From assembly GCA_963971405.1 (NCBI GenBank), contig OZ020486.1, forward strand, positions 9,199,419 through 9,263,418: a DNA stretch of 64,000 bases, given 5' to 3'. Shown in pieces: positions 20,301-31,900 of the stretch; the stretch's first letter is position 1, and each line of letters opens with the position of its first letter. The notes beneath the pieces were generated by a model. That model saw only the letters and a list, made by a program, of their open reading frames with translations. It was not told where the DNA came from and ran no database searches. The position numbers and the translations under genes are program-made. This DNA comes from Psococerastis gibbosa (lineage: Eukaryota > Arthropoda > Insecta > Psocodea > Psocidae).

Positions 20301-23300
20301 GGGTTCGCTACTCTTACTTCAAAAAATTCCAATCTTTTTGCTAATGAGCCCCGGTATATTTCCCAGTCCGCTTTCCGTGGGTTCCTGACTAGTATGTTTT
20401 CCTCTTTGCAGTGGTTTCTTTTTATCCTATACAGGATGTGGGAGTGGTCAGCTAGTGACTCTTCCATTGAGACTTTCCAGTCCAATATAAAATCTTGCAT
20501 GTTAGCCGTACAAATAGTAAGATCTAGTACCTCTTGACGAATTGCGTTGTGAAATGTCGGAGTTGATCCTCTGTTAGCGACAACGAGATTTTCTGCGAGA
20601 AGAAATTCCAAAAGTGCTTCTCCTCGTTGATTTGTATTCGTACTTGCCCATACTTCGTGGTGTGAGTTTGCATCACAACTGATCACTAACGAGCAGTTAT
20701 TTCTTTTACAGAAAGTGACGAGATCGGCAACTTCTTTAGGTGGTGGAATTTCTTTATCCCCGTCCTTGTCATGGGGGAAGTATGCAGAAGCTAGAACGAT
20801 TTCTTCGTTACATCTGCCAGAATCTACCGATAATTTAATAGCAGTTAGGTCTCTTGAGACAAACTGAGGCACAGCACAACAAGAAATCGTAGTTAAAATC
20901 GCTGTTCTTGGCGATGTAGATGGTGGGCTCGAGAATAGATTTCCGTGGTAGGTACCAAGACCCCGGATTATGCCGTCAGGTCCAATCCAAGGCTCTTGTA
21001 TGAGGGCTATGTCAATTTTAAGTTCTTCCATTCGCTTTAGCAGCATAGCAGATGCACAGGTGGAGTGTTGAATGTTTGCCTGCATCACATTTATCATTAC
21101 GCTAGTTTGCATTAGTCGAACTTTCTTTTTCTCTTTCTTGGAGGGAGTTGGAACCGCAACTTTCAGAGAGGCTACGTTTAAAAAATTCGGTGATTTTTTG
21201 GTTCTCTGGTTGGCTAGAAATAGTGGGACTTGTTGTTTTTTTCTTCTTTGGAGGTGGTCTTTGCGTTTTAGGTGACCGCATCACTAGACAGCTGGGAGTG
21301 AAAGGGTTAGCCTCAGGTTTCTCAGCATCTGGAGTGCTTGAGTGGGATTCCAGTGAGAGTTCAGCAGCACCTTTCCTTTTCCCAGTTGGAGTACTGAGCG
21401 CGGGGAGCTCTGCTGTCGCTGTAACTTGGTCGCTTTTACCTTTAATATTTACATTTAAGGATTTCTTTCCCTTCACCTTGTTCTGAATTGGTAGCTTTTT
21501 CACTTGCTGTTCGGGAAGCTGCTCACCAGCGGGTTTTCCGGGTTTAACCGTGCGCTCTTTAGGGGCCATTTTGGCATTTTGAATTTGAGCTTTCATTTGC
21601 TTACGTCTACTGATTAGCTCGGTTACAGGTGTGAACACTGCGCGGCTTGTAGACCATTGAGGCTTGTTACCATTCTCTTGTAGTTCTTTGAGTGACTGCT
21701 CATCGATTTTTATAGATAGTCTGATTCCAGGCGCCTCTTCGTGTCTTGCTACTATACTCCATGAGTCTACGTCTAGTGATGGATTTTGCTTTTTTATCCT
21801 TTTCCTCAGTTCGTTGTCCGGGTGTTTTTGTTTCCCCGGTAACCAAAGAACTCCCCCCGTCAGCTTGGGGATATCTTGAGCCGAGATAGCTCGTATTGTG
21901 CTGTTGTTCCATAGAGTCAACTTAGGAGCATTTCCAATTAGCCATTCTTTGCTGTCAGCGTTCTTAGTTGTGACCACAATATAGTTGTTGTCTCTTCTAA
22001 ATGTTGACAGGAAGGTTGGCATTGTCGTCCCTTCTGGGCGTTGCCTACCCCTTCAAGAAAGTCCAGCAGATCAGAATCTGAAAACTTCCTTTTAGGTTCT
22101 GTGTAAATCGCTACCTGCAAGGCAGGGTTTGATTTAATCTTCTCAGCGAAGGTATCGCTGGTTATGGGTTGATTTGAATTATTATCCATGTGCTATTGTT
22201 ATGTATTCTTCACTTGGTACCCCACCCTCCGTGGAGCCTCAAATGGGACGGCACCCGTCAATGCGAGCTACCGCCAGGGTTTCCCAAATGATATAGGCAA
22301 AAGCCTCGCCCTGCCAGTTGTCATCCGAAGAACGAAGACAGGTTGGCCAGCCGATTGGTCCAAGATGGGCTATTCTTGGATCTCCCGTTTAGCCCGAGTC
22401 GAGGGTCAAAGAGATGTGTTGAAAAACATAAGGCTCGGCCCTTTCCATGGACTCGTCCCCATGCCCCCCTCAATCTCCAGACGTCCTTTTCCCGGGTTAC
22501 GGGTTACCGCGCACGGCAAACACGCAGGTCCAGCATCTTCAGTTTCGAGACTATTTCTGACCATTAGCCCGTATCCCTGGGTCTAGGGGGCTTATCGCTT
22601 ATGGCGGCGAAACTCGCCTTGACACAATGCATCATTAGATTAAACGGCAGGTTTTGTGTGTCACTTATGGGGGCCTCCCTTAAGTCTGCTGCCTCCTCCG
22701 CATTGCCGCTGTTTGTCCGCGACTGCATTATTCGTCAACTTTTGTTGCTTATTTCGCAGTTGCCCTCCGTTCGTGGAGGGGTTGCCACTATCCGCAACCC
22801 GTGGACGCGCCCGATTGCAGTCAGCTCTGCATCCCTAGAAGGGTCGGGGACCAATACATTACAACACAGTAATAATGATAGGGTATCTACGCAATGCATT
22901 GAGGCATGAGTCATCCATAATTTCTTCAAAAAATATTTTTTTGTTGTACAAAACCAAACCTTTGTTTGGGAAAGCAACCTGTGTTCGGTTTTGTTACTAT
23001 AATTAACACCTAAGAAAAGTCTTTAGCATTTTTTTTTTTTTTTTAGTTTGTAGGGTGAAATCCCCCGAAGTTTGAGGTAGCCCAAAATAAAAATAAAACG
23101 TTCCTGAGGCATGATTTTTGTGAACCTAATTTCATCCAAATCCACCGAGTAGTTTGGCCACAAATCCACGAGGAGACAGACCGACAGATCGTAAAAACCA
23201 CTTTTTTTAGTTCGTGGGACCTCAAGCGTGTAAATTTACTGAAATTACGTAATCGAAAAATTCGACCAACACAAAGCTTCCCCAATACCACGAATTAATA

Positions 23301-24616
23301 AGAAAGCAAAAATGTTACCTATTAATGAAAAATAAAAATAAAACAATTGAATATATACCTACCCTTTTACGATTTGGTGGTATTTTCTAATACAATTTTT
23401 ATTATTCCGTCAATAGGTTGGTGAAATATTCACAGCTGCAGGGGCTGCCTTCAGTCAACTGGGAGAACTTACCATGCAACTTCATCCCATCGCAGATTCT
23501 CCTGCAGGGTAAATAATGTTACTCAAGTTAATATAATAGAGAATATTATAAATGCATTTTTAGCAATCCTTAATAACGTTATAGTTATCCCTCAATTCTA
23601 TACTATACAAACTATACAGCAGCTGTTTGCATCAAATAAAATTCTAAGCCTTTCAGCAGTACCAAATAAGTGATGAGGAGAGTTGTCTCGCTGTTTGAAT
23701 GTTCATACCTCATCTTGAATATATTCACAGCTTTTATTATCATGGTATTTATGTTTAAGAACTAAATGGACGGACGAAGAAATTGAGATGCTCCGGTTAG
23801 CTGTGACCCGTTTTGCCGAAGACCTAAATGCTATAAGCGAACATATCAAGGAAAAAACACTGTAAGTTTCATCTCAATTTCTTGGTCTCAAAGCCTGAAA
23901 TAATATTAGTGTGGAAATAGATTTTTACCCGATATTCTTTTCACCAAGAATATTTTCTGATATACATCGATGTGAATGTATTAACGATGTTTGATGTATT
24001 GTTGACTAACTCCTACAAAATTTGATTGAAAATATAGAAATATAATTATCCTGATGAAAATGCTGATGAACTTTTCTAAATACGGACAAACTTTTTCCTA
24101 TAAACAATTTTCGGAAATTATACTTTCTTGATGAAATAGCAGAATCATGGTTAATGGGAGTGTACTTCCAACCGTTTCGTCAATATCTGCACCTTCGATA
24201 TGCTATCGTAGAAGTCTGCATAGTACCACTGAAGAGGTCGATCATAGCGGTTGACGTTTGGAAGCCCACTTTCAAATCGATCGTGGCCCATTAGCCGGCA
24301 TTCTGCTGTTCCATCATCCGGGACTCCGGCTGTGAAAGTTTCTGTAATTATATCAAACTCTTTATCCTACAGATCACAGTTAAGAGCGACGTTAAAGAAG
24401 AAAGCTTTTGAAGACGCGGGGCTTCCCGCTCCAAGACAACAACAGCCAGTTCAAGTCAAAATAGAATCACAACCGCAGCAGCAAGGGCTTATGGGTAAAT
24501 CGTCGGAAGTAACATTGAACATGCTCAACGCCCCTGAGTCTGAAGTCGATGTCGAAGGACTTCACGAAGAAGTTAAACTTGAGTTTGACGGAGGGTCGGA
24601 AGAAGTCCACGCATGA
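15447..24616 (+). CDS. BAP18: BAP18, BPTF-associated chromatin complex subunit
   Basis: Four exons join in phase: 15,447-15,464 (MNSATK), 23,417-23,508 (VGEIFTAAGAAFSQLGELTM, then QLHPIADSPAG), 23,760-23,861 (KWTDEEIEMLRLAVTRFAED, then LNAISEHIKEKTL) and 24,373-24,616 (QLRATLKKKAFEDAGLPAP to the stop). The 151-aa product matches human BAP18/C17orf49 (172 aa), including the first exon of six codons before VGEIF and the SANT-like helix pair in exon 3. The C-terminal third is acidic and Gln-rich with a conserved DVEGL motif. BAP18 reads H3K4me3 chromatin with the BPTF/NURF and MLL complexes in vertebrates. A 7.95-kb intron 1 holds a LINE fragment and an almost complete I-clade LINE; AATAAA lies at 24,684. 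The exon 1 assignment rests on sequence and phase over a long intron. Confidence 0.92.
15641..16621 (+). pseudogene. CR1/jockey-like LINE reverse transcriptase fragment
   Basis: Broken reverse transcriptase C-terminal half. Visible motifs are GSKLAPLLFLLYINELP, FFADDTLMYVVG (catalytic ADD), ARWMNANKLALNSKKTKYIV, MKYLGVLID and a late FRKWLQDKLKSERL at the end. The frame shifts around 15,740, 15,960 and 16,270, so it is dead. No 5' part is present. It lies in BAP18 intron 1, sense to the gene. Confidence 0.8.
17157..17345 (+). repeat. ~830-bp repeat family, 5' part (split by the I-clade LINE)
   Basis: Starts with 'agtttacacgaacatgctttcc', matching the family start seen at 44,180 and 46,705, and runs to the 13-bp site duplicated by the LINE insertion (GACCAATACATTA, 17,333-17,345). 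The copy resumes at 22,849. Confidence 0.75.
17456..21112 (-). pseudogene. LINE ORF2: endonuclease, reverse transcriptase, RNase H
   Basis: One continuous frame of 1,219 codons including two in-frame TAGs (18,767-18,769 and 17,660-17,662). Domains in order: endonuclease (NVMQANIQHS, ALIQEPWIG, SCDANSHHEVW), reverse transcriptase (FKSAGEDGI, RPISLSSFLLKTVERL, FLDIAGAFDNT, RRGCAQGGIISPLLW, AYADDFVIVV), RNase H (WFTDGSLMGG with the catalytic Asp, QAEVIAISEAL with Glu, YPDSQAALLAL with Asp, WIPGHQGMDGNEEADRLA) and a C-terminal zinc-binding motif (CRHCGEEEETAKHLLCDC). It would nick the target, copy the RNA and remove the RNA strand. The stops interrupt it after the RT domain and before the zinc motif. 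Confidence 0.9.
21102..22189 (-). pseudogene. LINE ORF1 (gag-like RNA-binding protein), one frameshift
   Basis: Starts at the ATG at 22,189 (MDNNSNQPITSDTFAEKIK) and shifts frame around 22,025, where the second frame continues with PTFLSTFRRDNNYIVVTT and ends at 21,102 inside the ORF2 start. The C-terminal half is Lys/Pro-rich (PPPKKKKTTSPT), consistent with nucleic-acid binding. I see no CCHC knuckles. The product would package element RNA. The frameshift is the only clear lesion. Confidence 0.75.
22849..23318 (+). repeat. ~830-bp repeat family, 3' part (split by the I-clade LINE)
   Basis: Continues the copy that begins at 17,157: 'ttacaacacagtaataatg', 'gggaaagcaacctgt', 'catgatttttgtgaacct', 'cagaccgacagatcgtaaaa', 'cgtgtaaattt', ending in 'agaaagcaaaaatg'. 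It reaches to within 100 bp of BAP18 exon 2. Confidence 0.75.
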
Positions 24617-25687
24617 TAGACTGGTACACGAAAACACTATTTAACTCTATATAGTATATTAAGCTTAAGATTTTAGTAATAATAATAAAAAATATTTTAT
24701 TGCAAACCAGTCTTAACAATGTAGTAGTGCTATACGAGGGCATCTGAAAACAACCGTAGTTTGTGGCCTTATAGATGTTTTCTCAAAGTCTAAGAGTTTT
24801 ATGCCTAAGGTTGCTTAAATAAGTTTATCCTATAATTTAGGACATAGCTTCGAGATTCAAATCCTGGCCCATTTAAGCTTTTTATTTAATTTATAAGTTA
24901 AGTATAGTCGAAACCCTAATGGCTTAAGGTGATTCTTTCTGAAATTTTCCATTCATATCCCGGCCGGTTCATATCCAGGTTATCTGCAAATTGTATTATC
25001 CCAGGGCATCTCTCTTTTACCTTTTATTGATCAAACAAATTTTCGTTTCATATGTTCAATCTTTCCCCTAATAATGAGCGTTCTACGAATTGGAGTGTCG
25101 AACGGTCACATCAGGCTCGAAAATGAGACCAGTATGCTGCTTCAGCATTACATGGAACATAAGTCATGAAGATGATACCCTGTATAATGTACAGTGAGGT
25201 AGACGCAGGCTGGTCACATAAACCTGGTAGACAACAAACCACCTGCTTATGTCAGTCAACGGGATGGGAATACTCTGGTCCTATAATAGGTCATTTGATC
25301 TTATCACCCACTCGCTGTGGTAGAGTTAAGTCGAAATCATCAGTATAACTTCTACTTAAAATGTGGTTTGCAGCAGAGTTCATTGTTTTAAGCCTTTCAC
25401 CATTCTCTGGATTAGTTTTCTCCAAATTATTTTTAGACACGCTTGTAGGCACTACTCTCGAGGTAGCTTCTTGTGAGGAAGGTCTGGTGCACACAGACGA
25501 TTCGAACCCCGGCTATTTGCTGGGAAATTTGTCACGGGAGCAAATGGGTTGGTGCTGAACCCAAGAGGTAGTTCAGCAGATAACTGGCGCTGGCTTGACG
25601 CTGATCCCATGCAGGAGCACGGGCTTCCTCTGAACACGTCTAAGCGTCAGAAATGTGGTGAAGTTTTTTTTTCCTAATAAAAGGTTA
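24617..25687. other. 3' flank between convergent BAP18 and GRIP
   Basis: No gene recognised. AATAAA at 24,684-24,689 probably ends the BAP18 mRNA. A B-box-like stretch (gagattcaaatcc, about 24,852-24,864) may be the remnant of a tRNA-derived SINE. The region near 25,690 leads into the second SINE-like family. Confidence 0.4.
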
Positions 25688-25845
25688 ATCGCATACAAAC
25701 AATTTAATGAATGTATCCGATTGACCTCTTCAGTCGCCTCTGTAGGTTAGCACCCGTGTTGAGTTACGGCACGTCTCCGATCGCATGGCGTGTAAAGCCT
25801 CGCACAAGTGCAAGCACGTTACCACCTGGCGATCGAAGTCTAAGT
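25688..25845 (-). repeat. SINE-like family 2, copy 1
   Basis: One of five copies of a ~150-180-bp dispersed repeat. Shared blocks are the 'aatttaatgaatg' end, 'gattgacctcttcagtcgcc', 'tgtaggttag', 'gttgagttacgg', 'gtctccgatcgcatg' and 'cacaagtgcaagc'. Other copies: 37,930-38,112 (+), 42,000-42,140 (+), 54,315-54,475 (-) and 61,335-61,418 (-). This one lies just beyond the GRIP stop codon, in the probable 3' UTR. No coding potential. Confidence 0.7.
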
Positions 25846-25958
25846 GCGTTCAGAAATGACTGTTTTTTTTTTGTTCCCATGAAAACTTTCTCGTCTAACC
25901 GCCAGCGTTCGCATCGTCCGTGTGCACCGGGACTAAACCAATAGTATATTTGCAATGG

Positions 25959-28900
25959 TCAAACTACAATTCGTCGAGTTTCTTTGTTGGTTGGATAAAA
26001 TAGGAACTGATGTTGAGATATCGATGGATCCCGTGACTGTGTCTTGTCGGGTTGCATTTGCCTCTGAAATAAAAGAATGATAGGATATATTGTAGTTGAA
26101 GCTCATACAGTGATGTGCTATTATGCCCCAAACATTCCTACTCTTACATTTCTCCAATGCAGATGATTTTCTGCTAAGAATTCGTTTCCAAGCTCCAGCT
26201 GTTGCTGGCCACGTTGTCAACTTCGTCTAATCACTTTGACGATATGAAGGCCTATAAAATGGGGAATCATTCCATATTTTTGAAAAACAACATGGCGTGG
26301 TTGTTAATTAATAACTACTAGTATATCGTTACTCATCAATTATGTAACCCTTTATAATACACAATAAATGCACTTGAATAAACTTTATATTCTATAAAAT
26401 ACGATACTCTGAGGGGAAAACGTAGACGACGTAGTTCAGACATCAGACATCAGACAGACAATCAATTGTGTATTTTTTATATATATATATTTTAAGTCTT
26501 CAAATAATATTCTTGCCAATATAGGGGCCCTCGGACGAGAATTTATATAATTAGCCCTCAGCCTTGTTCTTTTCCAAAAATTTGGAAAGATGAAAAACAG
26601 TTATTTTGCATTATCGAGAAAATTCACAAAGATTCACAAAGCTTACCCGTTCATTTGGTTGTAAATGAGGCGGTCGTGCAACTAAGAGCTTCAGAGTTTC
26701 CCCTGCTGTCGCGATTAGGGGGACCGTCAGACAGCAGTCAAAATCCTGAGTACACGTGTCGTTAACCTGCAAAAAAAAAATGTTGATATAAGAAAATAGT
26801 TTAATTTAGAGAGCTTATCTTCTTTTACCGTTCTACAGCATTTAGGCTACCTGCCCAATCCTTGACCTGTAAAATGCTTTTACTCGTATTTGGTCCGACT
26901 CTATTGTACCAGTAATTTTTAATGAAACATGTTGATATAGTTTTATGGCGTAAGACGGCAGACTCAGTGCTACGTCTGTACACTCCATATCCCTTTTGAA
27001 GTTTGGCACAGCCGTGTACTTTTTATGCGTGTTGCCAAGTGAAATGTATCTCTATTTGGGGCTCATACATGTTACCAGTTTACATTGAATTGATAGACCC
27101 GCCTTCGTAGGTAAGCTAAACATTCAGTGCATTGTACAGTTCCATGGCGTAAGATTTTCCGTATATTTTCATTACCTGCAATATCCTATCGTAAGGCAGT
27201 AGAACTCTACTAAGATCTGCGGGGCCTCCTTTTCGAATTCTGTTTATAAATACACCCCGTTCATAAAGTCCATCAGAAACACTAAATCCAAAATCTTCAT
27301 AAACTAGATCCTTTGCTAGCGTTACCTGCAATTAAAATCTTATGTATTATAAATGACTTTGTCTTGGAGACACTCTCATCATGTAACTGGTTTAAGCTCG
27401 GCCTACGCTTGTTTCACCATCAAACTAACTTCGTTCCAGTCGAACAGTCACTCTAGACTTCAAATAACTAACAACTATAAAGGCAAAAAGAAAAAATCCG
27501 TTGGAATCTCTACATCCATAATTTCGACCATCACAAACCTTCCCTTATAGTAACGTACGAATAGGAAAGCAATAAATATGAGTAGACGTCGTTTGGCCAT
27601 AAGCTTTATGAAGCGCTGATCAATTTAATAAAGCTCTACTTTCACCGGTTGTCTCAAACTTGTTTCTGTTGTTGGCACTAAACAAACACATCTAAAAATT
27701 TGAAAACTTACAGAAAGTAATTGATCAGACTGAAACTCGCTTCTGAGAGAAGTTTGCGACGCATTCAAATAGCTCTGCCATTGCCGAGGATTTGACATCT
27801 CGAAACTTTCAAAATCAAACGGTACACACGAAGACTCCCTCGCATGTGACAGTTCCACATTACTAAGCACGGGTTCATGTGCGTTGTGTGCGGTCGATGG
27901 CTGCATGTGGACGTAGTCGTTAGGGCTGCATTTAATGGTGTTGCAATTGGACATATCTGTGCTGGCAGCTGGTGGTTCGTCGATGTTGGAACTCCAGACG
28001 GAATTCGCAGAGATCAGGGCTACTTCCTCCTTCATCTGGTTCGCTAGTAAATCCAGTTGACGTTGAATATCGGAACTGTCGTTGTTGACTTCCTCGTGCA
28101 ACTCGCGATTAGGCCATTCTTGTGGATTAGAGTAGTTTTTTAAATTTCCTGAAACATCGAAATGAATAATTTTACTTCCTCTGCCTATAGGGAAAAGGCA
28201 ACTTCAGACCGAGTTCGCAGAGATCAAGGCAACTTCCTTCTTCATCTGGTTCGCTAGTAAATCCAGTTGACGTTGAATATCGGAACTTTCATTCTTGACT
28301 TCCTCGAGCAACTCTCTTGTGGATTAGTTTAGTTTTTTTTTTTTAATTTTCTGAAATACCAACAAATCAAACATGGCTGACTGAGGTCCGAGGTATTATG
28401 GCTCTGGCATTGGAAAGAATGTTGAATGGTGCATTTAGGCGCCCATTCCACCGACCGGCTAGGGCTATTTACAAAAACGGTGACGTGGTAGCAGACATTC
28501 AAGACTTAGGCGGGGTTTCCACCGACCTCGCATTGCAGAATTGACGGAAATGTTTATTTTCCTCTATGCCATGGTTAAAATTGATCAATGATCATACAGT
28601 AAAATCACAAACAAACTAAAATTAAAAAATGGCTAATTTTACTTTCTCTACGCATAGGGAATGTTTTTCTCTCCATCTACAGTGTTATGAAAGGAAAAAG
28701 ATCGGAAAAATTGTGACAGTGTGTATGCTCACCACGCATTCAATAGCTTTGGTTAATCGGTGATATTGGCAGCCATTTACTAAATATCTCATAATATAGC
28801 AACATTTCATCTAACCCGCGAGACCACATTGATGGCTCTCAAGTTTAAGTTCACTCCTTCGATTATTGTTATGTTTATTATATGCCTTTATCATCCCGGG

Positions 28901-31900
28901 GGCTGTAGACCGTTATCAATATGGCGGCTAGTGGGTCTGCACGAGATAAGTACGCAATTTCGTTGGGTGAAGGGCCTTCACAAGCTCAGTACATAGTTTT
29001 GACGAGGTCCAGGTATCCGTTCTGCTATGCTGGAATGTTTAAGGCTGCTATATTTTTTACATCGGTGCTTATCTCTGTTAGCTCGCTTATGGTTATCGGG
29101 AGCCCCGTAAGGGATATTACAGCTCCTGCCATTCCAGTTAATATATTTCTATGGCCTTAAATAAAGGTTATGTTTATTTACCTGGATTGTTTTTAGAGTG
29201 GTCGGGAGACGGAGAGCTGCCCCAAGACTCAACAGCGCTATCTATTGAGGAAACTATCACCGGACTAGTATTTTCTAATGTTCGCCCACCTACTGAAAAT
29301 ATTCAATGATTAGTTCATTATGGTAGTTTTCCGAGATCAGACTTTCCGTTTTCTTTCTTCGTCATATTTTTTTATGGATTATAAAGTAGGGCTATTAAGA
29401 CCAATAGTCTCCACCCTCGTACTTTTGGAGTAAGGTACACTTAACTAGGTGTTTTCTATATTAGTGACACCAGCCAATTTTGCACAGTAATTTTCGTATT
29501 GATGGAAATAGACACCTCTCTTGAGGTAAGGGAGACTGGTTCCCATACTTAATTAAGTAAAGCTAATGCCTGTTACAATGTCAATGGTAAGCATGCCTGA
29601 GCTTGCCCTTGGCACTTGTAAAATATTAACTTCTTAACTAGAAATTCATTCGGAATCAATACCAGTATGGCAGCACTTCAGCCCCACCCTTTTACACATT
29701 ATTGCAGTATTATATGGAGTATATAACACTGACTTTTAAATTAACTTTTGGTTGAAAAGGCAACCTCCACGTTATAGCTCTCATATACGTTCAGGTTTAA
29801 CACTTACAAGGGCCAATATTTCTAGATACTTTAAGGGTAACTAAATCAGGAGAGTTGTGGAGTAGAGCATGCGCAGTTGAGAGAGGTTCCCCGCTAAGAC
29901 TGTGCTCATTAATGGCCAGAATTTGATCGCCAACATGGAGGACGCCTGTTTGCTCAGCCAATCCGCCAGATGTCAGGCCAGACACGACGATTGGCTGATT
30001 GAGTTCCTCCGAACCGGATATAACAATACCTAGCGGACCGCCATAGCGCTGAAGCTCGACTGTACATGTAACTTTTCGTATGCATCTGAAATCTAAAAAA
30101 AGTCAATGATTGTAAACAGGTTATTATGGCAGATATATGTGCAATCGGTAGAGCAGCTGCCGCAAAAACGGAAGGTTGCGGGATCATAACACGCCAGTTG
30201 CTGTTTCTTTATAATTTCTTTTGACTTTGTCAATCTTTGTTACTTAATAAGTTTGTAACGGAAATGTTTCTTGCAAAAGTGTTGAGTTTTCATTTCATAC
30301 CGTATGTTACCCGTGTGTAGCTAAGGTCTTCCATTTGGATGGTTTATGTTTCATCCGTGCACGCCCCGGCTTAGGGAAAACCATCAAATTTCTTGGTCAA
30401 ATAGTAATGGCATTTATACTGATATTCATCGCTCCGTATCCTCTACCTTTTTTTGTATTTTGTTATCTTCATCTTTTAAGTGTCCGGATGGTTTATGTGA
30501 TTTACTAATTAAATTGAAATCACAGTTTGATACTTACCAGGCGTTTGGTCGTTTCGCTCCAACTTGAGAGTTATAAGACCGTCACACTGATGCAAAATGT
30601 TCGAGATATGCTCCGCAGTGCACTGCTCCAGAGGAACTTGGTTGATCTCTAGAAGTCTGTCTCCTGGCTGCAGTGACCCGGCTCGATGTGCTAGAGATCC
30701 TTTCTTCAGCTCACAAACCATAAAACCATTGTCGCTAGAGGCTGGAAAAATCCAACCAGTTTGCTGTAGCTCCAGAACTTATTGTATTGATAAGAACACA
30801 AACTGCTGCTAAGACTTATCACTAAAACCATGATTGAAGTCAAAGAGAAGGGATGTGGGACTACTATTGTTCCCCGAATGAAATTATTTACTTCAATTAG
30901 TTTATTCACTGCATCTTTTAATATCGGTTTTATTAACATCATATTGTCTTCTTCATGAGGCGCAGACCCGCCTGGTGATAATTACAATATTAAAGTTGTC
31001 CCTTGACTGGACTCGTATCCGGACTTGATTAGTCATGCTTACGCCTGTTTCATTTTGTCAATGGTAAGCTTGTCTCAGCTTATCCATTATCGCTTGTAGC
31101 AGGTGTAGGTTTTTGTCAATGGTAAGCTTGTCTCAGTTTGTCCATTACGGCTTGTATTCGGGGAAGGTTGGCATCGAGGACGTGTACCAGTTTGCCAATG
31201 GCCAAAACAATATAAATTATGTCTGAAAAAATCCATGGAGTCGTTGGCATTGGTTAAGGGACCAATGGGCCCAATAGGTATGCCTAGTTCCATGAATCAG
31301 GACATTATATTTTTTTATTTGCCCCTTGGCTTTAGCAGTGGAAAATTCAGTGGGGCTAAACGAACCACCATAGGTCAAGTAAAGCTAATTTTGAACGATT
31401 CAGGTACTCACCTGCTATTGTCAGCCCTAGGCCAGCAGCCCCTCTCTTGAACAGTCTTACGGAGAAGATCCCATTCGCGGGCACTACTGTTTGCAGAATA
31501 TCGAACTCTACGAGTAGTACCACGTGAGAATTGGGTATTGTATCCAACAGGTGAATGGCTTCAGTGGCTGTGATCTTGTCGTACGATATGTTGCGATTGG
31601 CTATGGCGAGTATCCTATCTCCAGGGTATAGACATCCACTCCTTAACAATAATTTTTTATTTATTCTCAGGCGGGTATTCCACATACGTACATCGTCAAT
31701 GAAAATTATGAAATTGAAGGACATTTCAATTTTTCATTGATGGCGGCCATTCCCCATGTTTTTTTTTTTTCAATTTGACAATTTTCTATTGAAATGTATG
31801 CGCCAAATTTTTGAAATGTGTTTGCATTTGTTTCTTGAAATTGTATTTGTTTTCTTCGTCCCCTTATTATTTAAACCTTATTATAATTTTTATAATTTTT

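Larger units (their letters stand above)
17346..22848 (-). mobile_element. I-clade non-LTR retrotransposon, nearly full length
   Basis: A 5.5-kb LINE on the minus strand, bounded by a perfect 13-bp target-site duplication GACCAATACATTA (17,333-17,345 and 22,849-22,861). It has a long 5' leader (22,190-22,848), two ORFs overlapping by 11 nt, a ribonuclease H domain after the reverse transcriptase, and a 3' tail of (TAA)n-type repeats (17,341-17,373 on the plus strand as att repeats). RNase H plus the TAA tail fit the I clade. One frameshift in ORF1 and two in-frame TAG codons in ORF2 are the only obvious lesions. It is inserted in an older dispersed repeat within BAP18 intron 1. Confidence 0.9.

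Noticed and set aside
22188..22909. Plus-strand frames near the LINE 5' leader
   Set aside because: They are antisense shadows of the 5' untranslated leader of the minus-strand I-clade LINE.
28921..29160. 79-codon plus-strand frame with hydrophobic stretch
   Set aside because: Lies in a GRIP intron antisense to the gene and is not a known domain; probably a decayed repeat.
30125..30190. Functional tRNA gene
   Set aside because: A-box-like and T-arm-like parts are present but the acceptor and T stems do not pair well; kept only as a tRNA-like sequence.
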